A stretch of 64,000 nt of DNA from Tautonia sp040717455 (GTDB lineage: Bacteria > Planctomycetota > Planctomycetia > Isosphaerales > Isosphaeraceae). A model generated the notes under the pieces. That model had not been told where the DNA came from. It worked only from the letters and a program-made list of their open reading frames with translations, and ran no database searches. The stretch is taken from positions 95,166-159,165 of the forward strand of contig NZ_JBFEFH010000016.1 of NCBI RefSeq assembly GCF_040717455.1. Direction: 5' to 3'. Every line of letters begins with the position of its first letter. The first letter of the stretch is position 1. Made by a program: the position numbers and the translations under genes. This document shows positions 43,250-50,514 of this stretch, one piece after another.

Positions 43250-43608
43250 CGCCCGGCCCCTCGCGCTCGATCACCGTCACGCCCCGGCCTCGTCCCCGAG
43301 GCGGCCCAGTACCGATCGGCCACCCGCTTGCAGATGGCCATGTACACCAGCGAGAGGACGATCGCCGCGACGATCAGGCCCAGGCCGGTCGAGACCGCCA
43401 GATTCAGGCCCTCGGCGGGCCGCGTCGCCATGATGTCCGGGGCGAACGCATTGACCCCCACGAAGGCCGCGTACAGGGCCAGATACACGCCGAACAACCA
43501 GAGTCCGACCCTCGCATAGGCAATCGTCAGGGCCGGCGGCTCGTCGACGTCGTGGGCGGGAGGGCCGCCACGACTGCTGGCGGCCGGTCGTTCGTGAATC
43601 GGGGGCAC
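43246..43608 (-). CDS. DUF485 membrane protein (YjcH-like)
   Basis: This 120-residue protein has two membrane segments (ARVGLWLFGVYLALYAAFVGVN and LNLAVSTGLGLIVAAIVLSLVYMAIC) and the DUF485 ending VYMAICKRVADRYW. Its stop overlaps the start of the symporter gene by ATGA, so translation is probably coupled. In Escherichia coli the homologue YjcH sits in front of the acetate permease ActP. A Pro-rich cytoplasmic N-terminus of about 25 residues is longer than usual. Confidence 0.85.
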   Translation of the reverse strand: MPPIHERPAASSRGGPPAHDVDEPPALTIAYARVGLWLFGVYLALYAAFVGVNAFAPDIMATRPAEGLNLAVSTGLGLIVAAIVLSLVYMAICKRVADRYWAASGTRPGRDGDRARGAGR

Positions 43609-43729
43609 AATCGCACCGAGGGTTCAGTGACCCGGCCACGCCGCGCGGGAATCGCCGGGACCAAAGGGGGGATGACGGATCGGCGTAGCGTAGCCGAACC
43701 GGAGCCGATCGCAAGCCCCTGCCGGGGGT

Positions 43730-44815
43730 TCATCCCAGGCCGAGCGACCAGTCGAGCCACTCATACGCCCGATCCTGCGCGACCCGAGGATAGGCGTGCC
43801 CCTCGCCGTGGTTGAACAGGCCAAGCGCCTGCCCCGCCCGGAGCAACTTCCAGACGGGCAAGCACGCTTCGATGTACGGCCAGCTCTGCGCCCCGTCGGC
43901 CGAGTCGCCGCCGATCAGCAGGAACGACCGCGGCGCGACCAGGGCGAGCACCTGGGCGTGATCGAGCGAGAAGTCCGGCCGACTCGCCGCCTCGCCGTGG
44001 TACCACGGGGCATCCCAGTTCGAGTAGCCGATGCCGATTCCCCCTTCGCTCGACACGGTGGCGCGGACCCTCGGGTCGAAGGCCGCCAGGAACAGGACCT
44101 CCTTGGCCCCGAGCGAGTGGCCGATACTGGCGATCCGCCCGGCATCGACATCGGGTTGCGCCTCGAGCAGATCCAGCGCCCGCTGCGCGTCGTAGAGCAT
44201 CGCGGCCGTGCCGGTCGCCCCCGGGTGCCGATCCCGCTGCCGGGCGACGGCCTTCACATAGCGGTTCGGCTCGTCCGGCCCGTCCCAGAGGAAACACGGG
44301 GGGCAGATCGCCACGTACCCCCGGCGGGCCAGGTGCAGGCCGATGAACTTGTCGCTCGGGCCGTCCAGCCCGGCCGGCTGGCGGATGGTGGCGTCGGTCG
44401 TCGAGTGCAGGACGACCGCCCCGGGCCTCCCCATCGCGGGGGCCGGCTCGGCCGGACGCAGCAGATAGGCCTCGACCGTCCGGCCCGGCTCGGGATCGTA
44501 CGCGATGAGCAGGCGATCGACCGCCCGCTGGCCGCTGACCTCGGGCTCGACCCGGTCCTGTTCCAGCACCCGGATCGCCGGCACGTTGCGGGGCCGCGGA
44601 ATGACCCCGAGGAACGATCGCCAGGCCTCCATCAGTTCGGCCCGGCGTGCGGCCCAGGCTTCGGGGGTCGTGATCGGCCGGTGCTCGGCGTCGAACAGGA
44701 GCGGCGCGGGCCGGTCGGCCTCGGGCGGGATCACGTCGGGAGGGGTCTGGACCTGGGGAAGCCACGAGGGGGGTGAGCCTCGATCTTGCATTGGGCACGA
44801 CTCCGCAATCAACAC
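43730..44815 (-). CDS. Alpha/beta hydrolase, dienelactone hydrolase/acetyl-xylan-esterase-like
   Basis: The 361-residue protein has the alpha/beta-hydrolase core: GAVVLHSTTDATIRQPAG, FIGLHLARRGYVAICPPCFL, DAQRALDLLEAQPDVDAGRI, ASIGHSLGAKEVLFLAAFDP with the nucleophile Ser in GHSLG, and a final FNHGEGHAYPRVAQDRAYEW that supplies the catalytic His. No clear signal peptide is seen, so it is probably cytoplasmic. The in-frame ATG at 44791 (MQDRGSPPSW) is an alternative start. Members act on esters of sugars or small lactones; the substrate is unknown. It is transcribed away from the PDZ protein gene. Confidence 0.82.
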   Translation of the reverse strand: MLIAESCPMQDRGSPPSWLPQVQTPPDVIPPEADRPAPLLFDAEHRPITTPEAWAARRAELMEAWRSFLGVIPRPRNVPAIRVLEQDRVEPEVSGQRAVDRLLIAYDPEPGRTVEAYLLRPAEPAPAMGRPGAVVLHSTTDATIRQPAGLDGPSDKFIGLHLARRGYVAICPPCFLWDGPDEPNRYVKAVARQRDRHPGATGTAAMLYDAQRALDLLEAQPDVDAGRIASIGHSLGAKEVLFLAAFDPRVRATVSSEGGIGIGYSNWDAPWYHGEAASRPDFSLDHAQVLALVAPRSFLLIGGDSADGAQSWPYIEACLPVWKLLRAGQALGLFNHGEGHAYPRVAQDRAYEWLDWSLGLG

Positions 44816-44915
44816 TCAATCAACCGAGCAGGCCGGAGAACCGAACATTTCTGTCGGGTCCTTGTCCCCGGATGCGATACGATGGAACGACGACGGGCGC
44901 CGGGCGAGGCGTGGC

Positions 44916-44940
44916 GTCGCGTCGCGTGGTGCGACGCGAC
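44916..44940. promoter_or_regulatory. Perfect hairpin between divergent hydrolase and PDZ genes
   Basis: GTCGCGTCGC and GCGACGCGAC pair perfectly around a 5-base loop in the 343-base divergent intergenic region. It could be an operator or an mRNA leader structure. The rest of the gap shows nothing else recognisable. Confidence 0.25.
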
Positions 44941-45158
44941 CGGCCCGCCGGTGACCTATGCTAACGACGTCGCCGGCCGTCGGGCAGCCGGTCGAGCCGA
45001 TGATCCCCGAGCCGGCCTCGCCCCGACCTCGCCGGCACGCCCGTCGGTCCGGGGCCGTCCGGAGGGTCGGCACCCGCGACCCCGGGGGACGGATCGGGGC
45101 CGGGGGGAGGGGCGTCGTCTCGTGCAGGATGGTTCCTTTGAGAACGGAGGATGCAGCG

Positions 45159-46136
45159 ATGAGGACACACCACCACCGATCGAACCGGATGCTCGGACTC
45201 GCGGGGGTGATCCTCGCCGCGACCCTGGTCCCGATCGGGTCGACCGAGGTCCACGCGCAACAGCAATTGCGGGCCCCCGTGCCGTCGGCGCCGTATTACG
45301 CGCCGCCCCCGACCAACCAATATGCCGCGAACCTGGGCATCACCTACCGGCTCGAGCGGTACGGCAATGCCCAGGGGGCCCGCCTGACGCAGTATCCGGT
45401 CGCCGGGTCGCCCGCCGGCCAGATCCAACTGGAACCGGGCGACATGATCATCGCGCTCGACGGCCAGCCGATCTACGGGCCGAACGACCTCTTGAACCAC
45501 TCGGCGCAGACGTCGGTGCAGTTCGTCAACATCCGCACCGGCCGGCCGCAAACGAACTGGGTGTACATTCCGCCGGTCAATCCCGGTCCCGCACCGGGTC
45601 CTGCCCCGGCTCCGGGGCCGTTCCCGCCGCCGGTGCCGCCGCAGCCCCCGTTCCCCGATCCGGGGTTCGGCCCCTTGCCCTATACGCTCGGCGTGGCCAC
45701 GCAGTTGACGGCGGTGGCGAACACGAACCAGGTCTATGCCGCCCCGGCTCCCGGCGAGTCGTCGCCGCGATTGGCGATGCGGCCGACCTATGGCCTGCGC
45801 GTGACCCAGGTGGTCCCCGGCGGCGCCGCGCAGCGGTCGGGCATCGAGCTGGGCGACACGATCATGTCGGCCAACGGCGTCCCCATGAGCGATTCGAACG
45901 CCCTGAGACGCGTCATCGCCAGTTCCGGAGGGGCGCTCAACCTGATCGTCCGCGACGTGAGGAGACCCGGCGTCGATGTGCCCGTGTACGTCGTGCTCGA
46001 TGCCTCGGGCGGCCAGGTCTACGCCAGCCCCGCTCCTGCCCAGGCCCCGACGCCCACTCCAGCTCCAACTCCTATTCCCACTCCGTATCCGTCGTCGATC
46101 CCCCTGCCGCTTCCCGTGCCCAATCCGACGCCCTGA
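45159..46136 (+). CDS. Exported protein with two PDZ domains
   Basis: The 325-residue protein has a signal peptide (RMLGLAGVILAATLVPIGST, then VHAQQQ). A first PDZ-like domain is seen at residues 55-140 (LGITYRLERYGNAQGARLTQ, then IQLEPGDMIIALDGQPIYGP). A Pro-rich linker (PGPAPGPAPAPGPFPPPVPP) leads to a second PDZ at about 185-280 (YGLRVTQVVPGGAAQRSGIE, LGDTIMSANGVPMSDSN). A Pro/Thr-rich tail ends it (TPTPAPTPIPTPYPSSIPL). No protease domain is present, so it probably binds peptides or scaffolds in the periplasm. The start is set by GGAGG eight bases upstream. Confidence 0.82.
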   Translation: MRTHHHRSNRMLGLAGVILAATLVPIGSTEVHAQQQLRAPVPSAPYYAPPPTNQYAANLGITYRLERYGNAQGARLTQYPVAGSPAGQIQLEPGDMIIALDGQPIYGPNDLLNHSAQTSVQFVNIRTGRPQTNWVYIPPVNPGPAPGPAPAPGPFPPPVPPQPPFPDPGFGPLPYTLGVATQLTAVANTNQVYAAPAPGESSPRLAMRPTYGLRVTQVVPGGAAQRSGIELGDTIMSANGVPMSDSNALRRVIASSGGALNLIVRDVRRPGVDVPVYVVLDASGGQVYASPAPAQAPTPTPAPTPIPTPYPSSIPLPLPVPNPTP

Positions 46137-46164
46137 GACGGGCACGCCGAAGGGGCTGCCCCCC

Positions 46165-46430
46165 GCTTAACCCCCGCCCCGCTTGGGTGAGAGGGTGGCC
46201 GCCAGGCCGGGTGAGGGGGCGTTTGCCGACTCGCCCCGCTCTGCGATTCGAACCCAGACTCCTCACCCCGCCCTCGGGGAGTCGGAGCCAATTCAACCCT
46301 CGCCCCCCTTGGGGGAGAGGGTGGCCGAAGGCCGGGTGAGGGGGAGCCTGACGGACGCGCCGAGCACTGCGAACCGGACGGCGACCCCTCACCCCGGCCC
46401 TCTCCCCGCGAGCGGGGAGAGGGAGACGGA
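46165..46430. repeat. Cluster of CCTCACCC.../...GGGTGAGGGG hairpin repeats, family E
   Basis: Three degenerate units each contain CCCTCGCCCC...GGGGAGAGGG...GGCCGGGTGAGGGG type arms (about 46168-46220, 46294-46343 and 46385-46425). The last is a compact hairpin of CTCTCCCCGC/GCGGGGAGAG. They fill the gap between the PDZ gene and the 3' end of rplS. A second cluster lies at 58545-58757. Confidence 0.65.
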
Positions 46431-46507
46431 GCTGATCAGCCGGCAGGCAGCCGAGAACGGGTCCAGGCGCATCGAATCGCCCGGAGTCCGTCCGGGCGAT
46501 CTTGCGA

Positions 46508-47041
46508 TTACTCGGCCCCTTCGGCGGGAGCGGCATCCCCCTCGGAGGCGGGGGCAGCGTCGGTCTTGGGGGCCTTGACCTTCGGCTCGGCGGCGCGCTG
46601 GGCGCGGGCCTCGGCCTTGGCGGCCTTCTTGGCCTTGCGGGCCTCGCGCTTCTGGGTGCGGACGGCGGCGGCCTCGGCCTCGTTGGCCTTGCCCCGGATG
46701 CGTTCCTTGAGGCGGACGGCCTTGCCGATGCGGTCGCGGAGGAAGTACAGCTTGGCGCGACGGACCTTGCCCGATCGCTTCACGACGACGTCGGCGATCC
46801 GAGGGGAGTGGACCGGGAAGGCCCGCTCGACCCCCTCGCCGGCGACGATCCGGCGGACGATGAACATCTCGCGGACGCCGGCCCCGGATCGGGAGATGAC
46901 GACGCCGTTGAAGATCTGGATGCGTTCCTTGTCCCCTTCGAGGATCCGGACGTGCACGTCGACCGTGTCGCCGATCTCGAAGTGAGGGACCTTCTCGCGC
47001 AAACCGGTCTTCTCGACCAGTTCCATCAGGGCGTTCTGCAT
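46508..47041 (-). CDS. rplS: 50S ribosomal protein L19 with Ala/Lys/Glu-rich C-terminal extension
   Basis: The first 115 residues are L19: FEIGDTVDVHVRILEGDKER, IQIFNGVVISRSGAGVREMF, RIVAGEGVERAFPVHSPRIA, KSGKVRRAKLYFLRDRIGKA and VRLKERIRG. L19 sits at the interface of the ribosomal subunits. The total of 177 residues exceeds the usual 115-120 by about 60. The extra part is a basic Ala/Lys/Arg helix turning into an Ala/Glu/Pro tail (APASEGDAAPAEGAE). It is the last gene of the ffh-rpsP-trmD-rplS run, starting 106 bases after trmD. Confidence 0.95.
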   Translation of the reverse strand: MQNALMELVEKTGLREKVPHFEIGDTVDVHVRILEGDKERIQIFNGVVISRSGAGVREMFIVRRIVAGEGVERAFPVHSPRIADVVVKRSGKVRRAKLYFLRDRIGKAVRLKERIRGKANEAEAAAVRTQKREARKAKKAAKAEARAQRAAEPKVKAPKTDAAPASEGDAAPAEGAE

Positions 47042-47147
47042 GGGAGGGGTCCTTGTGTGCCTGTCTGTCTTGAAACCGGATGAATCAAAGGAGAACGGTA
47101 TTCTGAGTGGACGCCCGAGGCGCCCGACCGTGGCCGTTGGGCCTGGG

Positions 47148-47825
47148 TCAGCCCGTCCCTGCCTCGCGTCGCTGCTGGCGTCGCCAGCGGTCGATGGCGG
47201 CGTGGTCGCCGCTCAGCAGGACGTCGGGCACGGTCAGGCCGCGGTACGATCGGGGTCGGGTGTAGTGCGGATATTCGAGGCCGCCGTCGGGCCCGAACGA
47301 CTCGTCGACCGCGCTCCGTTCGTCGCCGAGGACGCCGGGGACCAGCCGCATGACCGCGTCGATGACCACCATGGCCGGGACTTCCCCCCCGGAGAGGACG
47401 TAGTCGCCGATCGAGAGCGCCTCGGGCCGCAGCACGTCGAGAATCCGCTGGTCGAACCCCTCATAACGCCCGCAGAGCAGGGTGATTCGGGGTTCCCGGG
47501 CCAATTCGGCGACGAACGGTTGATCGAGGCGTCGGCCGGAGGGGGTCAGGGCGATCAGGCGTCCGGGTCGGTCGCCGAAGCTTGCCTGGACCGCCTCGAC
47601 CGCCGAGACGACCGGGGGGGCCATCATCAGCATGCCGGGGCCGCCGCCGAAGGGGGTGTCGTCGACGCTCCGGTGCCGGTCGAGGGCCCACCGGCGGATG
47701 TCCCAGAGGTTGACCGAGATCAAGCCTCGGCGGATCGCCCGCTTCAGGATGCTCTCGGACAAAAACCCCCCGAACAGGCCGGGGAAGAGCGTCAGGACGT
47801 CAAATCGCAGCGGAGGCGGTCGCAT
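47148..47825 (-). CDS. trmD: tRNA (guanine-37-N1)-methyltransferase
   Basis: The 225-residue SPOUT methyltransferase modifies G37 next to the anticodon and so prevents frameshifting. Conserved parts are RFDVLTLFPGLFGGFLSESI, VDDTPFGGGPGMLMMAPPVV, LIALTPSGRRLDQPFVAELA, ITLLCGRYEGFDQRILDVLR, ALSIGDYVLSGGEVPAMVVI (knot and SAM site) and LEYPHYTRPRSYRGLTVPDV with the catalytic Asp region. Gene order with rpsP upstream and rplS downstream is the usual one, but rimM is missing between rpsP and trmD. Confidence 0.96.
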   Translation of the reverse strand: MRPPPLRFDVLTLFPGLFGGFLSESILKRAIRRGLISVNLWDIRRWALDRHRSVDDTPFGGGPGMLMMAPPVVSAVEAVQASFGDRPGRLIALTPSGRRLDQPFVAELAREPRITLLCGRYEGFDQRILDVLRPEALSIGDYVLSGGEVPAMVVIDAVMRLVPGVLGDERSAVDESFGPDGGLEYPHYTRPRSYRGLTVPDVLLSGDHAAIDRWRRQQRREAGTG

Positions 47826-47996
47826 CGTCGGGTGGCCCGTTGCTCGTCGGCCGGCCGGTGCCGGAACAGGGCGTGGGTCTGGCGGTCAAGCGCGATCGGA
47901 AAGGAGAACGGCGAGGCGCCGTCTGGGTCCTGTCCGGTCGCGGGCTGTCGGCCGATCACGCCCAGGAACGTCCCTTTTGGCTGGCGGCCGGGCCGG

Positions 47997-48455
47997 TCAG
48001 GATTGCGATTCCTCGGCCTTCGGCTCCTCGGCGGCCGGGGCGGCGGCGTCGGCCGGGGCCTCGGCGGCGGGGGCCTCGGCCTCGGCCTCGGGGGCCGGCG
48101 GGGCGGCCTTCGGCTTGGGGGCGGGGCCGCCGGTCAGGTGGGTCGTCTTGGCGCCGGGCGCGGGACGCTCCTCGGCCGGGACGTCATCCCAGGCCTCGCC
48201 GTTGGCGGGCTTGGTGATGCCGTGCCGCTTGAGCATCGCGGCCACCTTCTCGGTCGGCTGGGCGCCGACGGAGAGCCAGTAGCGGACGCGGGGGGTGTTG
48301 AACCACTCGCGGGCCGATTCGTTCCGGACGAGCGGATCGTACCAGCCGAGTTCCTCGATGGCGCGGCCGTCCCGGGGGGTCCGGGCGTCCATCACGCAGA
48401 TCCGGTAGAACGGGCGGTGCCGTCGGCCGAACGACTTCATGCGAATCTTGACCAT
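47997..48455 (-). CDS. rpsP: 30S ribosomal protein S16 with long acidic C-terminal tail
   Basis: Residues 1-80 are S16: MVKIRMKSFGRRHRPFYRIC, VMDARTPRDGRAIEELGWYD, PTEKVAAMLKRHGITKP. The protein is 152 residues against the usual 80-90; the excess is a low-complexity Ala/Pro/Glu tail (APPAPEAEAEAPAAEAPADA, then EEPKAEESQS). The neighbouring L19 has the same kind of tail. The gap to trmD is 171 bases with no rimM reading frame. It starts 380 bases after ffh ends. Confidence 0.95.
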   Translation of the reverse strand: MVKIRMKSFGRRHRPFYRICVMDARTPRDGRAIEELGWYDPLVRNESAREWFNTPRVRYWLSVGAQPTEKVAAMLKRHGITKPANGEAWDDVPAEERPAPGAKTTHLTGGPAPKPKAAPPAPEAEAEAPAAEAPADAAAPAAEEPKAEESQS

Positions 48456-48835
48456 CTCGATCGATCACTCCCAGGCAATCGGAAGCGCGGCTCGGACGCA
48501 TGTTCTTGAGTCCCAAACGTGTCGGGTGCTCCCCTCGTCGCTCCGGCCGAACGAACGGGTCGTTCAGGCAGAGCAATCGGGAAACGGGGCCGGTTCCCGA
48601 GCCATCGGCGGCCCCGCGGCCGGCAGATCGACCCCAAAAGGTCGCAAGCCGGCTCATCCCCTCTCATTCGGCGAATCGGTGCGGCGAGACGTTCGTTCCA
48701 TCCATCCGGTCAGGACAAGCGGCCTGGCCCCGTTCGTCGTCTCGCCCGGACGAAAGGAAGGCTGGGCCGTGGTTCGAGGCAGGGTCACCGCCAACCGGCG
48801 AGGGGCGGGATCCTGCCGTGTGCGGCATCAACGGC
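48456..48835. other. Gap between ffh and rpsP
   Basis: This 380-base stretch has no credible gene. It is longer than usual inside this operon type, so rpsP-trmD-rplS may have its own promoter here. Confidence 0.4.
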
Positions 48836-50338
48836 TCAGGGGTTGGGCCCCCCTTTGCGTTTCTCGCGCTGCTCGCGCTGGAGGCGGCGGGCCTCCTTCT
48901 CGCGGAGCTTCTTCTGCTTCTCGCGTTCCTTGGCGCTGAGGCGCTTGCCGGTGCTCTGCTTGGAGGTCTTCAGCATGGCGCCGGGGTTGAAGGCGCCGGC
49001 CTTGCCGAGGCCCGAGAGGGTCTTCACCCGGTCGAGCATCGACATCTGCGACATCTGCTTGACCATCGCGGCCATGGCGTCGAACTGCTTGACCAGGCCG
49101 GAGACGTCCTGAGGCTCACACCCGGCCCCGGCGGCGATCCGGCGGCGTCGGCTGATGTCGATCCGGTCCGGGTCGCGGCGTTCTTCGGGAGTCATGCTGT
49201 CGATGATCCCCTGGATCCGCTTGACCTCGGCGTCGGCGTCGACCCCTTCGAGCATCGAACCCATCTGGTTCATGCCCGGGATCTTGCCCATGAGGTCCTT
49301 GACCGACCCCATCTTCTTCATCGTGACGATCTGCTTGCGGAAGTCGTCGAGGTCGAACTTCCCCTTGGCCATCCGCTCCTGCTGGCGCCTGGCCTCTTCC
49401 TCGTCGACGGCGTCCTTGGCCGCCTCGACCAGGCCGACGATGTCGCCCATGCCGAGCATCTGGCCGACGATCCGCTGGGGGTCGAACACGTCGAGCCGTT
49501 CGAGCTTCTCCCCCATGCCGACGAACTTGATCGGCACGCCCGTGACCTGCCGGACCGACAGGGCGGCGCCGCCGCGGGCGTCGCCGTCGAGCTTCGTCAG
49601 GATCACGCCGTCGAGCTCGAGCGCCTCGTTGAACGATCCGGCCGAGGCCACGGCGTCTTGCCCCGTGAGGGCGTCGCAGACGAAGTAGACCTGATGGGGG
49701 CGGACCTTCTTCTCGATCCGCTTGAGCTGGCCCATCAGCTCGTCGTCGACGTGCAGGCGGCCGGCGGTGTCGAGGATCACCGTGTCGCGGCCCAGGCGGT
49801 CGGCCTCGGCCACCCCCTTGCGGCAGACCTCGACCGGATCGGCCTTCGACGGATCCTCGGTGTAGACCGGAACATCAAGCTGCTGGCCGAGGACCTTGAG
49901 CTGCTCGATGGCCGCCGGGCGTTGCAGGTCGGCGGCCACGAGCAAGGGCTTGCGGCCGAGGCCGAGCATCCGGCGGGCGAGCTTGCCGGCGGTCGTCGTC
50001 TTGCCCGAGCCTTGCAGGCCGCAGAGCATCAAGACCGTCGGCCCGGACTTCTCGAAGCGGATGTGCGGGTCGCCCTCCCCCATCAGGTCGATCAGCTCGT
50101 CGTGGACGATCTTGACGATCTGCTGGTCGGGGCGGACGCTCTTGATCAGCTCCTGGCCGGCGGCCTTCTCGGTCACGCGCTTCATGAAGCGCTGGACGAC
50201 CTCGTAGTTGACGTCGGCTTCCAGCAAGGCGGTCCGGACGGCCTTCAGGCCCTCCTGCATGTTGGCCTCGGTCAGCTTACCACGGACCTTGAACCGGCCG
50301 AGGGCGTCTGACAGGCGGTGCTGGATGTCGTCGAACAT
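48836..50338 (-). CDS. ffh: Signal recognition particle GTPase Ffh
   Basis: The 500-residue protein is the SRP54 homologue that binds signal sequences on nascent chains and delivers ribosomes to FtsY. The N domain is followed by the G domain with VLMLCGLQGSGKTTTAGKLA (P-loop), DVPVYTEDPSKADP, DTVILDTAGRLHVDDELM, ILTKLDGDARGGAALSV (TKLD) and KFVGMGEKLERLDVFDP. The C-terminal M domain starts near residue 300 (Met-rich MKKMGSVKDLMGKIPGMNQM) and has the RRRRIAAGAG RNA-binding motif. A Lys/Arg-rich tail follows. It heads the cluster ffh-rpsP-trmD-rplS. Confidence 0.96.
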   Translation of the reverse strand: MFDDIQHRLSDALGRFKVRGKLTEANMQEGLKAVRTALLEADVNYEVVQRFMKRVTEKAAGQELIKSVRPDQQIVKIVHDELIDLMGEGDPHIRFEKSGPTVLMLCGLQGSGKTTTAGKLARRMLGLGRKPLLVAADLQRPAAIEQLKVLGQQLDVPVYTEDPSKADPVEVCRKGVAEADRLGRDTVILDTAGRLHVDDELMGQLKRIEKKVRPHQVYFVCDALTGQDAVASAGSFNEALELDGVILTKLDGDARGGAALSVRQVTGVPIKFVGMGEKLERLDVFDPQRIVGQMLGMGDIVGLVEAAKDAVDEEEARRQQERMAKGKFDLDDFRKQIVTMKKMGSVKDLMGKIPGMNQMGSMLEGVDADAEVKRIQGIIDSMTPEERRDPDRIDISRRRRIAAGAGCEPQDVSGLVKQFDAMAAMVKQMSQMSMLDRVKTLSGLGKAGAFNPGAMLKTSKQSTGKRLSAKEREKQKKLREKEARRLQREQREKRKGGPNP

Positions 50339-50514
50339 GGGAGGCGTACCGTGATCGCCACGTTGAGGGATTGCGAATCGCCAATTGTAACGATCGGGCC
50401 GCCCCCGAGCAATGCCGGCGCCCGGAAGCGGGCCGGATGTCCCGATTCGTCGCCGGGCCCTCCCCGCGGCTGGACCGCGTCCCGGCCCTCACGCCCCCTC
50501 GATCCCGGGCCCGA

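Noticed and set aside
46230..46260. GGGTTCGAATCGC on the minus strand, like a tRNA T-loop
   Set aside because: The flanking bases do not pair as a T-stem and no acceptor or anticodon arm can be built around it.
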